Below, one piece after another: positions 12,552 through 20,088 of a stretch of 29,383 bases of DNA. Under the pieces are notes generated by a model, which did no database searches, was not told the origin of the DNA, and worked only from the letters and a program-made list of their open reading frames with translations. The number at the start of each line of letters is the position of its first letter. The first letter of the stretch is position 1. The position numbers were made by a program, and so were the translations under genes. This DNA comes from an uncultured Oribacterium sp. (GTDB lineage: Bacteria > Bacillota > Clostridia > Lachnospirales > Lachnospiraceae): NCBI GenBank assembly GCA_937927445.1, contig CALAOB010000171.1:1-29383 (forward strand), in the 5' to 3' direction.

Positions 12552-14489
12552 TTACGTATTTGCATCCTTTTTCGATGCGTGGTACGTCTCGAGGTAGATC
12601 AGCAGCACCGAAATATCTGCCGGATTGACGCCACTGATACGGCTCGCCATACCGATGTTTTCCGGACGGATGCGCTCGAGCTTCTGTCTCGCCTCGATAC
12701 GGAGGTTTCCGACCTCCGCATAGCGTATATCCTTCGGGATGCGCTTATTCTCCATGCGGCGGAATCCCTCGACCTGCTGCTCCTGCCGCCGGATGTATCC
12801 CTCGTACTTGATCTCGATGCCGACCTCTTCACGTACGCCATACGGAAGCTCCGGGCGTTTCGGATCCAGTGCCTTCAGGCTCTCATAATCGAGCTCTGGT
12901 CGCTTGATGAGCTCTGCGAGGGAAACGCCGGAGCTGAGCGCCGTCGATCCATGCTCCTCCATGAAACGGTTTACCTCATCATTGTTTCCAATGAAAGTCT
13001 TCCGGAGACGCTCCTCCTCGACATCGATCATTCTCCGCTTCTCCACGGTCTTCTCATATTCCTCATCGGATACGAGACCGATGGCATGGCCGATCTTCCG
13101 TAAACGGAGATCTGCATTGTCCTGACGCAAAAGAAGACGATACTCTGCACGGCTCGTCATCATACGATACGGCTCTGTACTCTCCTTCGTGACGAGATCA
13201 TCGATCAGTACGCCAATGTAGGCTTCCGAACGATCGAGGACGACCGGATCACGATGAAGGATGCGCATGGCAGCATTGACACCGGCCATAAATCCCTGCA
13301 CCGCTGCCTCCTCATAGCCGGAGGAACCGTTAAACTGTCCGCCGGCGAAGAGGCCGTCAATGTTCATGAATTCGAGATTCGAGCGAAGCTGGGTCGCATC
13401 GATGCAGTCATACTCGATGGCGTAGGCATTGCGGACGATGTGTACATGCTCGAAGCCCTTCATGGAGTGGTACATCTTATACTGTACATCCTCCGGCATC
13501 GAGCTCGACATACCGCTCAGGTACATCTCGTTTGTATACAGTCCCTCCGGCTCGATGAAAATCTGATGTCGGTTCTTATCCGGGAACTTCATGACCTTAT
13601 CCTCGATGGATGGACAGTAGCGTGGTCCCACGCCCTGAATCGATCCGTTATACATCGGGGAACGCTCGATATTCTCACGGATGATCTCATGCGTCTTTTC
13701 GTTTGTATACACGAGCCAGCAGTCGACCTGCGGTCGCTGCACCTCTTCGAACGCCGTCGAGTAGGAGAACGGAATCACCGGTACATCGCCCTTCTGCACC
13801 TCAAACTGGGAGAAGTCCAGTGTACGCTTGTCGACACGCGCCGGCGTTCCCGTCTTGAAGCGAAGCATCCGTACCCCGTTTGCCTTCAGGGAATCCGTCA
13901 GCTTCGTCGCTGCCTTGAAGCCGTTCGGACCGGTATGTTCGATGAGGTCACCGGTCAGACAGCGGGAGTTGAGATAGGTTCCGGTACAGAGGATGACGGC
14001 GTCGGCATGGTAGACGGCACCAGAGGTCGTCCGGATACCCGTCACCTTCTTATGATGATCTGCTGCCGGCGCTCCGTTTTCATCGCACACCTCCTCCGTG
14101 ATCAGTTCCGCGACCTCCGCCTGACGGATCAGAAGATGTGGCTGATTCTCGAGGCGCTTCCGCATCTCATCGGTATAGGCTTTTTTATCCGCCTGTGCAC
14201 GCAGACTGTGTACCGCCGGTCCCTTCGACTTATTCAGCATCTTCGACTGCAGGAAGGTCTGATCGATGACTTTTCCCATCTCACCGCCGAGCGCATCCAG
14301 CTCACGAACGAGATGCCCCTTCGAGCTGCCGCCAATATGCGGATTACATGGCATGAAAGCGATGCTGTCGGCGCTCACCGTAAATACCACAGTCTCCAGT
14401 CCGAGACGTGCGGTCGCAAGTCCTGCCTCACATCCGGCATGGCCCGCCCCGACGACGATCACATCATATCTCTCTTCTACTACTGACAT
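12552..14489 (-). CDS. mnmG: tRNA uridine-5-carboxymethylaminomethyl modification enzyme MnmG
   Basis: A 645-residue FAD-dependent MnmG (GidA). With MnmE it installs the cmnm5 group on wobble uridine 34 of tRNAs reading split codon boxes. The FAD dinucleotide fold is at the N-terminus (VGAGHAGCEAGLATARLGL), followed by the family signature FMPCNPHIGGSSKGHLVREL and the conserved GPRYCPSIEDK and NGSSGYEEAAVQG segments. The C-terminal helical region contacts MnmE and tRNA. Length is normal. AGGAGA lies 7 bases upstream of the ATG, and only 15 bases separate it from mnmE, so the two partner proteins are made from one transcript. Confidence 0.98.
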   Translation of the reverse strand: MSVVEERYDVIVVGAGHAGCEAGLATARLGLETVVFTVSADSIAFMPCNPHIGGSSKGHLVRELDALGGEMGKVIDQTFLQSKMLNKSKGPAVHSLRAQADKKAYTDEMRKRLENQPHLLIRQAEVAELITEEVCDENGAPAADHHKKVTGIRTTSGAVYHADAVILCTGTYLNSRCLTGDLIEHTGPNGFKAATKLTDSLKANGVRMLRFKTGTPARVDKRTLDFSQFEVQKGDVPVIPFSYSTAFEEVQRPQVDCWLVYTNEKTHEIIRENIERSPMYNGSIQGVGPRYCPSIEDKVMKFPDKNRHQIFIEPEGLYTNEMYLSGMSSSMPEDVQYKMYHSMKGFEHVHIVRNAYAIEYDCIDATQLRSNLEFMNIDGLFAGGQFNGSSGYEEAAVQGFMAGVNAAMRILHRDPVVLDRSEAYIGVLIDDLVTKESTEPYRMMTSRAEYRLLLRQDNADLRLRKIGHAIGLVSDEEYEKTVEKRRMIDVEEERLRKTFIGNNDEVNRFMEEHGSTALSSGVSLAELIKRPELDYESLKALDPKRPELPYGVREEVGIEIKYEGYIRRQEQQVEGFRRMENKRIPKDIRYAEVGNLRIEARQKLERIRPENIGMASRISGVNPADISVLLIYLETYHASKKDANT

Positions 14490-14504
14490 TCCAGTCTCCT
14501 ATCT

Positions 14505-15878
14505 CTACTTACCCATACAGAACTTCGAAAAGATTTCATTGACCAGATCCTCGGATACCTGTTCTCCGAGGATATAGCCGAGCTCCTCATAGGCCCGCAT
14601 CAGATCGATCGTATAAAAATCCTCCGGCATATCCATCGTGATGGAGCGCAGCACCTCCTCGAGTGCCTTCGCGGCTTCACCGAGACAGTACTTATGACGC
14701 TCGTTTGTGATGATCACCTGATCGTTGAAGCGGAGCTCCTCATGGAAAAACATCGCTCGTATCTTCTCTTCCAGGAGGTCCATCCCGGTCTCCTGCTTCG
14801 CACTGATGGAGAGCACCGGACGGCCCGTCTTTTTCTCGAGCTCCTCCTCGCTGATCACTGCCTGAAGATCTGATTTATTCATCAATACGATGCACTTCCG
14901 ATCGCCGAGCTCCCCGATGATCTGTTCATCCGACGCATCCAGTGGTACCGACGCATCCACGACATAGATCAGGAGATCTGCATCCGATGCCGCCTTCAGC
15001 GCACGCTCCACACCGATTTTTTCGACGGTATCCTCGGTTGCACGGATACCGGCCGTATCCACGATGGTGAGGCTGACGCCCTTCAGATTGATATGCTCCT
15101 CCAGCGTATCGCGTGTCGTGCCTGCGATATCGGTGACGATCGCACGATCTGCACCGACGAGTGCATTGAGCAGGGAGGATTTACCGGCATTCGGCTTCCC
15201 CAGGATGACGGTACGGATGCCCTCCCGAAGTCGACGTCCGTCATCCGCGCTGGCGATCAGCTGTCGTATACCGGACAGAATCATCTCGACATGTGTTTTT
15301 AACTGATCCGTAAATCCATCGAGCGAGATATGCTCCGGATCATCGAGTCCCGCCTCGATGAAGGCATCATCCTCGAGAATCTGCGCACGATAGCCCTTGA
15401 TTTCTCTCGAAACCGAACCGCGGAGCTGACGAACGGATGCTTTCAGTGCGTTTTCATTTTCAGATGTGATGATATCGCCGACGGCCTCTGCCTCTGAAAG
15501 ATCGATACGCCCATTCAGAAACGCACGCTTCGTAAACTCTCCAGGCTCCGCAAGACGTGCACCGGCCCGCACCACGGCATCGAGAATCTTCCGCATCATG
15601 AGCACACCGCCATGACAGTCGATTTCCACCGTATCTTCACCCGTATACGAACGCGGCGCAAGCATCGTCAGGATCAGAACTTCATCGAGCGGCTCCTTAC
15701 CATCATAGATGAACCCATACTTGATGCGATGCGTTTCCGAGATATCCACTGCGTGACCGCTCTTCGAACGGACGAGTGTCGACACGATCGGAACCGCTTC
15801 CGGCCCGCTGACACGTATGATTCCTATACCGGATTCGACGGCAGCCGTCGCCAGTGCACAGATCGTATCCTCTCTCAT
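14505..15878 (-). CDS. mnmE: tRNA modification GTPase MnmE
   Basis: A 457-residue MnmE (TrmE), the GTPase partner of MnmG. The N-terminal folate-binding domain contains GGIGIIRVSG-like sequence (here SGIGIIRVSGP) and GEFTKRAFLNGRIDLSEAE. The helical domain is split by a Ras-like G domain with GKPNAGKSSLLNAL (G1), GTTRDTLEE (G2), DTAGIR (G3) and NKSD (G4). The C-terminus ends FCMGK, carrying the Cys of the conserved C(I/M)GK motif. The ATG at 15878 has AAGGGAG 5 bases upstream; an in-frame TTG at 15893 lies inside that ribosome binding site and is unlikely. A promoter is visible at 15938-15966. Confidence 0.98.
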   Translation of the reverse strand: MREDTICALATAAVESGIGIIRVSGPEAVPIVSTLVRSKSGHAVDISETHRIKYGFIYDGKEPLDEVLILTMLAPRSYTGEDTVEIDCHGGVLMMRKILDAVVRAGARLAEPGEFTKRAFLNGRIDLSEAEAVGDIITSENENALKASVRQLRGSVSREIKGYRAQILEDDAFIEAGLDDPEHISLDGFTDQLKTHVEMILSGIRQLIASADDGRRLREGIRTVILGKPNAGKSSLLNALVGADRAIVTDIAGTTRDTLEEHINLKGVSLTIVDTAGIRATEDTVEKIGVERALKAASDADLLIYVVDASVPLDASDEQIIGELGDRKCIVLMNKSDLQAVISEEELEKKTGRPVLSISAKQETGMDLLEEKIRAMFFHEELRFNDQVIITNERHKYCLGEAAKALEEVLRSITMDMPEDFYTIDLMRAYEELGYILGEQVSEDLVNEIFSKFCMGK

Positions 15879-15905
15879 CTCGTCTCCCTTCAAAAAAGCG
15901 GACAG

Positions 15906-15914
15906 TTATCCACC
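15906..15914 (+). promoter_or_regulatory. DnaA-box-like site in the mnmE leader
   Basis: TTATCCACC matches the DnaA box TTATCCACA at 8 of 9 positions. It lies just downstream of the predicted mnmE transcription start, where DnaA binding could repress transcription. Confidence 0.45.
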
Positions 15915-15937
15915 ATAATCATCCTAAAACTCCACTT

Positions 15938-15966
15938 ATTCTAATAGCTAATCCGCTTATTTGCAA
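15938..15966 (-). promoter_or_regulatory. Promoter for mnmE-mnmG-rsmG
   Basis: On the minus strand, TTGCAA (15961-15966), a 17-base spacer and TAGAAT (15938-15943) form a good sigma-A promoter, with transcription starting near 15931, about 53 bases before the mnmE ATG. Confidence 0.65.
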
Positions 15967-15982
15967 TACGTTTAAAAGCATA

Positions 15983-16012
15983 CAAAAATCCCGCATGCAT
16001 CGCATACGGGAT
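15983..16012 (-). terminator. Intrinsic terminator of the yidC-khpB unit
   Basis: An 11-bp stem (15988-15998 with 16002-16012), with one G-U pair in the leftward RNA and the loop sequence GAT, is followed by five U. It ends transcription 45-70 bases after the khpB stop and insulates the mnmE promoter. Confidence 0.85.
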
Positions 16013-16016
16013 CCTG

Positions 16017-16025
16017 TTATCCACA
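16017..16025 (+). promoter_or_regulatory. Perfect DnaA box between khpB and mnmE
   Basis: TTATCCACA, a perfect 9-mer, in the short khpB-mnmE gap. Together with the near-match at 15906 it makes a small outlying DnaA-box pair about 4 kb from the main cluster. Confidence 0.6.
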
Positions 16026-16056
16026 TTTTTATCGAAGGAAGCTCCGATTCGGTGGA

Positions 16057-17268
16057 TTATGCATTTTCTGTTGTCTCTTCAGCCACAGCTGCTGCTTCTG
16101 CAACTGGCGTCTCAACGACCGGAGCTTCTGCTTCGACCGCTGTTACCGGCTTCTCCTGACGCTTCTCATCCTGTGGATACGGCTTCCGGTCCTTCTTCTT
16201 CATGTAGATGATGACATGACGGAACGGCTCCTCACCCTCGGAACGGGTGGTTACATAGCGATCATTCTGCAGTGCACTATGAATGATGCGACGCTCGTAC
16301 GGATTCATCGGCTCGAGTGCCACCGGCTTTCTGGATCGACGAACCTTATAGGCGATATTTCTTGCAAGATTACGAAGAGTCGCCTCTCTTCTTGAACGAT
16401 AGTCCTCGGTATCGAGCTTTACGCGGATGTAATCCTCCTTGTGCTCCTTATTGATCACGAGGGAGGTCAGATACTGCAGAGAATCGAGTGTCTGTCCACG
16501 CTTACCGATCAGGATACCCATATCCGGGCCTTCCATATTGAGGAGAAGCTCATTATTGGCATGATCGAAGGAAGCGCTGATGTTGACATCCATGTTCATC
16601 CCCTTCATCAGCGCTGTGATGAACTCCTCGGCCTGCTTCTGTGCTGCCGCTGCTTCTTCCGGGGAAACCGGCTTGATCTCGTGTACCTTATGCTCCGGCT
16701 CCGGGGTATTCAGGATCGACATATCCTTTATCTCATAGCCACCGCGCGGGTAACGCTTTCCGGAAACACGATCATTACGACGCTCACCACGATTACCGCG
16801 CTCATTACGATCATTACGATCACGTCTCGGACGACGCTCACCACGATCACTGCGCTCACGACGCTCCGGACGTGCTGCGCGATCTGTATCCGCTCTGTTC
16901 TCGGACTTCGGACGCTCATCCTTTTTATCAGCAGCATCGACCGGCGCATCCGCGGCCTTCTTCTCTGCAGGCGCTGCCGGCTTTTCAGCGACCGGCTTCT
17001 TCGGAGCTGCAGGCGCCGGCTTCTTCTCCGCTGCCTTACCGCTCGTGATATTATGAATCTCCTTCTCGAGACGCTCGAGATCGGACTTCTGAGAAGCCGC
17101 CTTTACGGAAGCCTCGATGATCCATGGCTTCGCACCGATACCGAAGAGACCCGACTTACCCTCGACAAGCACAGTGTAATCCAGGCGATCAGATGTGATC
17201 CCAAGCTGAATCAGGGCCTTGGTGATGGCTTCATCCTTTGTTTTGGCTGAAACTCTGATTTTATCCAT
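16057..17268 (-). CDS. khpB: RNA-binding protein KhpB (Jag/SpoIIIJ-associated)
   Basis: A 403-residue Jag/KhpB/EloR protein, an RNA-binding regulator of cell elongation and division in Firmicutes. The Jag-N domain spans about residues 1-52 (KTKDEAITKALIQLG, SGLFGIGAKP). A long linker (about 60-200) is first Ala/Pro/Lys-rich and then dominated by Arg, Asp, Asn, Glu and Gly (RRD-RNDRNERGNRGERR). The KH domain follows with the GxxG loop IGKRG (254-258), then the R3H domain (about 290-356, ending RHVIIYMKKK), and an Ala/Glu/Val tail. The linker and tail make it much longer than the usual 200-260 residues. AGAGG lies upstream of the ATG; only 11 bases separate it from yidC, the normal partner gene. 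Confidence 0.95.
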   Translation of the reverse strand: MDKIRVSAKTKDEAITKALIQLGITSDRLDYTVLVEGKSGLFGIGAKPWIIEASVKAASQKSDLERLEKEIHNITSGKAAEKKPAPAAPKKPVAEKPAAPAEKKAADAPVDAADKKDERPKSENRADTDRAARPERRERSDRGERRPRRDRNDRNERGNRGERRNDRVSGKRYPRGGYEIKDMSILNTPEPEHKVHEIKPVSPEEAAAAQKQAEEFITALMKGMNMDVNISASFDHANNELLLNMEGPDMGILIGKRGQTLDSLQYLTSLVINKEHKEDYIRVKLDTEDYRSRREATLRNLARNIAYKVRRSRKPVALEPMNPYERRIIHSALQNDRYVTTRSEGEEPFRHVIIYMKKKDRKPYPQDEKRQEKPVTAVEAEAPVVETPVAEAAAVAEETTENA

Positions 17269-17279
17269 GATAAACCTCT

Positions 17280-18611
17280 TTACTTCTTGTTCTTCTCGTT
17301 CTTCTCATTATACATCTGAACCATATTGGCCTTCGATGCCAGAGATCCTGGTGCTGCATTACGATTGTAATACTCTGTGGACTCCTTCGTCTTCGCACTC
17401 TGCTTTGCAATGACAGCCATGCGGTTCTCCTCGGCCGTATTTGCCATCGCCTTTGCCTTCTCGATGCGCTTCTCTACAGACTTCTCATCGATTGGCGGGA
17501 GACCCTTCTTCGCACGCTTCTTATTGGTCTTTTCCATCGAAGCCTGCAGAAGCTCCTGATCCGAGAACTTACCGAAGTACTTGTTCATCATGATCTGCTG
17601 AATGATCATAAAGAAGGAAGAAGCACACCAGTACAGACCGATACCAGATGCGAAGGTGAAGCAGAACCATACCGACATGAGCGGCATCATCATGTTCATG
17701 CTCTTCATCATCTGCGCGGACTGATCATTGCCCTCTGCCATACCTGCATTCTGTGCAGACATGAGCTTCGCACTCAGGTACTGCAGAAGACCGGCGAGGA
17801 TCGGGATGATCCAGTAAACGTTCGGTACGAAGCCCATCGCACTCGGTGCGGTGGAGAGGTTGATACCGAGGAAGTTATTGATATGTGCGGACTGCTCTGC
17901 AGCGGTCTGAATCGCATTGACCGCATTCGCGTCGGTGAACACACCCTGAAGTGCGGTCCACTGACTCGGGTTCAGCTTGTACAGAAAATCGATGATGAAA
18001 TTTCCGATCTGATCCGCCGTGTAGGAGACATTCTCACCGATACCGAGATTATGAAGCTGTGTCAGGATGTTCTTCATGCCGTTATCGGTCGCGAAATCCA
18101 CGAGCTTCTGGGCTGCGGACGAACCACCGATGGCATTCATGACGTTCTCGTAGATGGAGTATACGTGCGGAACGTAGGCAGGGATGTTCATGATGATACG
18201 ATACAGCGCGAAGATGATCGGCATCTGAAGAAGGAGCGGCAGACATCCACCGGTCATGGATGTACCGTACTTCTCATAGAGGGCCTTCATCTCCTCCTGC
18301 TGCGCCATCATGGACGCATTGTCCGTTTTATTCTTATACTTATCCTGGATCGCCTTCATCTCCGGCTGCATGATCTGCATCATACGGGAAGACTTCTGCT
18401 GGTTAAGGCTGGTCGGGAAAAGAAGAATTCTCATAACAAGGGTAAAGATAATGATCGCGAGACCGATATTACCGATACCGATATTCTCGAGCGAAAGATA
18501 GATCACGTTCATGATCGCGCCGAGCACATTTACGATTGCATTCCAGATCGGTCCCAGAATAGGAATCGTTGACGTATTTTTTGTAAGTACAACTAAGGAT
18601 AAAAAGTCCAA
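17280..18611 (-). CDS. yidC: Membrane protein insertase YidC
   Basis: A 443-residue YidC/Oxa1/Alb3 insertase that folds and inserts membrane proteins, alone or with Sec. The core has about five membrane segments. FTLVMRILLFP carries the conserved groove Arg (R61), and the cytosolic hairpin KSSRMMQIMQPEMKAIQDKY and GCLPLLLQMPIIFALYRII follow. An extended loop of about 100 residues between the second and third core segments, and a charged C-terminal tail, make it longer than B. subtilis SpoIIIJ. There is no lipobox Cys at the N-terminus. Translation starts at TTG (18609-18611), supported by GGAGG 7 bases upstream and family alignment. It lies 14 bases after yidD, in the order rnpA-yidD-yidC-khpB. 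Confidence 0.97.
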   Translation of the reverse strand: MDFLSLVVLTKNTSTIPILGPIWNAIVNVLGAIMNVIYLSLENIGIGNIGLAIIIFTLVMRILLFPTSLNQQKSSRMMQIMQPEMKAIQDKYKNKTDNASMMAQQEEMKALYEKYGTSMTGGCLPLLLQMPIIFALYRIIMNIPAYVPHVYSIYENVMNAIGGSSAAQKLVDFATDNGMKNILTQLHNLGIGENVSYTADQIGNFIIDFLYKLNPSQWTALQGVFTDANAVNAIQTAAEQSAHINNFLGINLSTAPSAMGFVPNVYWIIPILAGLLQYLSAKLMSAQNAGMAEGNDQSAQMMKSMNMMMPLMSVWFCFTFASGIGLYWCASSFFMIIQQIMMNKYFGKFSDQELLQASMEKTNKKRAKKGLPPIDEKSVEKRIEKAKAMANTAEENRMAVIAKQSAKTKESTEYYNRNAAPGSLASKANMVQMYNEKNEKNKK

Positions 18612-18625
18612 GATTTACCTCCGGA

Positions 18626-18838
18626 TTAGGGAACAGGATCATAACCGCCCTTGGCCCATGGATTGCATCGCAGGATGCGCCATGCCGCCAACAATGAACC
18701 TTTGATACACCCGTACTTTCTGATTGCTTCAATGGCGTATTGAGAGCAAGTCGGTGTATATTTGCAGTGAGCACCAATGTAAGGCGAGATACACTTCTGA
18801 TATCCACGGATCATCACGACCATGAGTTTCGAAATCAT
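18626..18838 (-). CDS. yidD: Membrane protein insertion efficiency factor YidD
   Basis: A 70-residue YidD (Haemolytic domain) protein, a small membrane-associated factor that assists YidC. The family pattern is complete: GYQKCISPYIGAHCKYTPTC with SQYAIEAIRKYG, then WRILRCNPWAKGGYDPVP at the C-terminus. The three conserved Cys (CKYTPTC and RC) are present. GGAAGGGAG precedes the ATG. The stop lies 14 bases before the yidC TTG, with yidC's GGAGG in the gap. Confidence 0.97.
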   Translation of the reverse strand: MISKLMVVMIRGYQKCISPYIGAHCKYTPTCSQYAIEAIRKYGCIKGSLLAAWRILRCNPWAKGGYDPVP

Positions 18839-18923
18839 ATATACTCCCTTCCGATGCGTCTTTCCCCGTTTTAAGGTTTCACGTCCATTTTCTCTAAACG
18901 AAACGAGTTTTTTCCTATAATAA

Positions 18924-18960
18924 TATCAATATATAGATTACGATTATCTACATATTGATA
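18924..18960 (-). other. AT-rich inverted repeat between rnpA and yidD
   Basis: Fifteen-base arms (18924-18938 and 18946-18960) with a 7-base loop are complementary at 14 positions; the exception becomes a G-U pair in leftward RNA, so the hairpin is fully paired only in the rnpA-yidD transcript. No T run follows. It may be a processing or stability element in the 155-base gap, which otherwise holds nothing clear. Confidence 0.4.
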
Positions 18961-18993
18961 CACACGCATCGCACTGTCCCACTTCAATACATA

Positions 18994-19362
18994 TTATACG
19001 GTCGGCTTCTGTTTTTCCTCCGTATCTTTAATTAAGATATGATGCCTGTTCAAAAGATTGAGATACTGCTGCTCAATCTGCTGATAAGTACAGTAATTCG
19101 CCTTTCCGCGAATCACGATGATGATGTCTAGCCCCTGTTTCACTCTGAAATCATTTAATCTGAAGATTTCACGCATCTTCCGCGCAAATGTATGACGCAC
19201 GACCGAGTTTCCGATCTTCTTCGAACAGGAAACACCTAAACGGTTGTGCCTGCATCCGTTCTCACAAACATACATCACGAGCGCGCTCGACGCATACGAT
19301 CGGCCGGTCTGATAAGCTCTCTGAAAATCACTATTCTTTTTTACGGATGGAAATCGCTTCAT
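18994..19362 (-). CDS. rnpA: Ribonuclease P protein component
   Basis: A 122-residue RnpA, the protein subunit of RNase P that helps the catalytic RNA bind pre-tRNA leaders. Family features are FPSVKKNSDFQRAYQTGRS, NRLGVSCSKKIGNSVVRH and the basic helix ARKMREIFR, which occupies the place of the classical RNR motif. KQGLDIIIVIRG and a C-terminal helix follow. Length is normal. GGGAGAGG lies 12-13 bases upstream of the ATG, somewhat far. It is separated from rpmH by a terminator, so much of its expression should come from read-through or from a promoter in the 19363-19487 gap, where no clear promoter is seen. Confidence 0.96.
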   Translation of the reverse strand: MKRFPSVKKNSDFQRAYQTGRSYASSALVMYVCENGCRHNRLGVSCSKKIGNSVVRHTFARKMREIFRLNDFRVKQGLDIIIVIRGKANYCTYQQIEQQYLNLLNRHHILIKDTEEKQKPTV

Positions 19363-19487
19363 CTTCTCAAAAAACCTCTCCCGCCTGTGTATTTCTGTTC
19401 AATGCTGTCGACTCGTCTCCTCCCGAACGGTGTTCTCAGGCACAGCGCGCCCGCAGAACCCCCTCGGAAAACAGACACTGTTATATG

Positions 19488-19516
19488 AAAAAAGACCGCT
19501 TTCAAAAGCGGTCTTC
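19488..19516 (-). terminator. Terminator/attenuator between rpmH and rnpA
   Basis: An 11-bp stem (19492-19502 with 19505-19515) is followed by a U run in leftward RNA, 16 bases after the rpmH stop codon. It would set a lower level for rnpA than for rpmH. Confidence 0.88.
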
Positions 19517-19531
19517 ATCATATGTCGTGGA

Positions 19532-19675
19532 TTAAACGGTTAATGCTGCTCTACCTTTTGCTCTTCTGGCAGCCAGTACCTTTCTACCGCCTGCGGTTGC
19601 CATTCTGGCTCTGAATCCATGAACCTTGGATCTCTGTCTGGTCTTTGGCTGTAAAGTCATTTTTCCCTTGTGCAT
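19532..19675 (-). CDS. rpmH: 50S ribosomal protein L34
   Basis: A 47-residue L34, among the smallest ribosomal proteins. The signature QPKTRQRSKVHGFRARM followed by ATAGGRKVLAARRAKGR is unmistakable. The start at 19675 gives MHKGKMTLQPK and is supported by AGGAGG 9 bases upstream; the internal ATG at 19660 would fit the usual L34 length but lies too far from that site, so a short N-terminal extension is likely. It is transcribed divergently from dnaA from a strong promoter at 19802-19830. Confidence 0.97.
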   Translation of the reverse strand: MHKGKMTLQPKTRQRSKVHGFRARMATAGGRKVLAARRAKGRAALTV

Positions 19676-19801
19676 ATACTGACACCTCCTTTTCTGATAA
19701 TCTTTCAGGACTCCATTGAATTTTCAGTTTTCAATGTTGGACTCCTTTAATAGCCCTTCGTCCTGAAGCAACTTCAGATCTAGGGTAAACATCGCTTGTA
19801 T

Positions 19802-19830
19802 ATTATATAGAAAAGCTTTTTTTTCGTCAA
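19802..19830 (-). promoter_or_regulatory. Promoter for rpmH
   Basis: On the minus strand, TTGACG (19825-19830), a 17-base A-rich spacer and TATAAT (19802-19807) form a near-consensus promoter. Transcription should start near 19795, giving a leader of about 120 bases. The leader contains small hairpins (CTGAAG-TTG-CTTCAG) and a possible 9-codon TTG-started reading frame. Confidence 0.85.
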
Positions 19831-19847
19831 TCCTTTATTTATACACT

Positions 19848-20043
19848 TTATCAACATTTTTATCCACTTTTCAACAGTATAAAAATCTGTCCACAAATTG
19901 TGTACAAAATGTGGATAAGTGGAGTACCAGGCTGACCGGAATTTTGAAAAAGCACAGAATTGCGTCATTTTGATGTGGAAAAACAGATGTTCACAAGTGC
20001 TTATCCACATACTAAGTGGCATTGCCTTGCTATTCTATCCACA
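19848..20043. other. Replication origin region: DnaA-box cluster upstream of dnaA
   Basis: The rpmH-dnaA gap carries many DnaA boxes. Perfect copies of TTATCCACA lie at 20001-20009 (+) and 19910-19918 (minus). Eight-of-nine matches lie at 19848-19856 (TTATCAACA), 19860-19868 (TTATCCACT), 19974-19982 (minus) and 20035-20043 (CTATCCACA). A weaker match is at 19887-19895. Several additional TTTTCAACA-like sites are present. The left side (19800-19885) is very AT-rich. Genes on both sides point away from this region, as expected at an origin. Confidence 0.9.
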
Positions 20044-20055
20044 ATCGTTTATAAT
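20027..20055 (+). promoter_or_regulatory. dnaA promoter with a DnaA box in its spacer
   Basis: TTGCTA (20027-20032), a 17-base spacer and a perfect TATAAT (20050-20055). The DnaA box CTATCCACA at 20035-20043 lies within the spacer, so bound DnaA would block RNA polymerase, the expected negative autoregulation. Confidence 0.75.
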
Positions 20056-20088
20056 TTATTCGTGATTTTATCGTTTAAGGAGCATCTC

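Noticed and set aside
13254..14486. Long rightward frame inside mnmG
   Set aside because: mnmG is unambiguous on the other strand; the antisense product has no recognisable motif.
16770..16870. Repetitive stretch that looks like short tandem or CRISPR-like repeats
   Set aside because: It encodes the Arg/Asn/Asp/Gly-rich linker of KhpB in frame; there are no constant repeats with unique spacers. No CRISPR array is present in the window.
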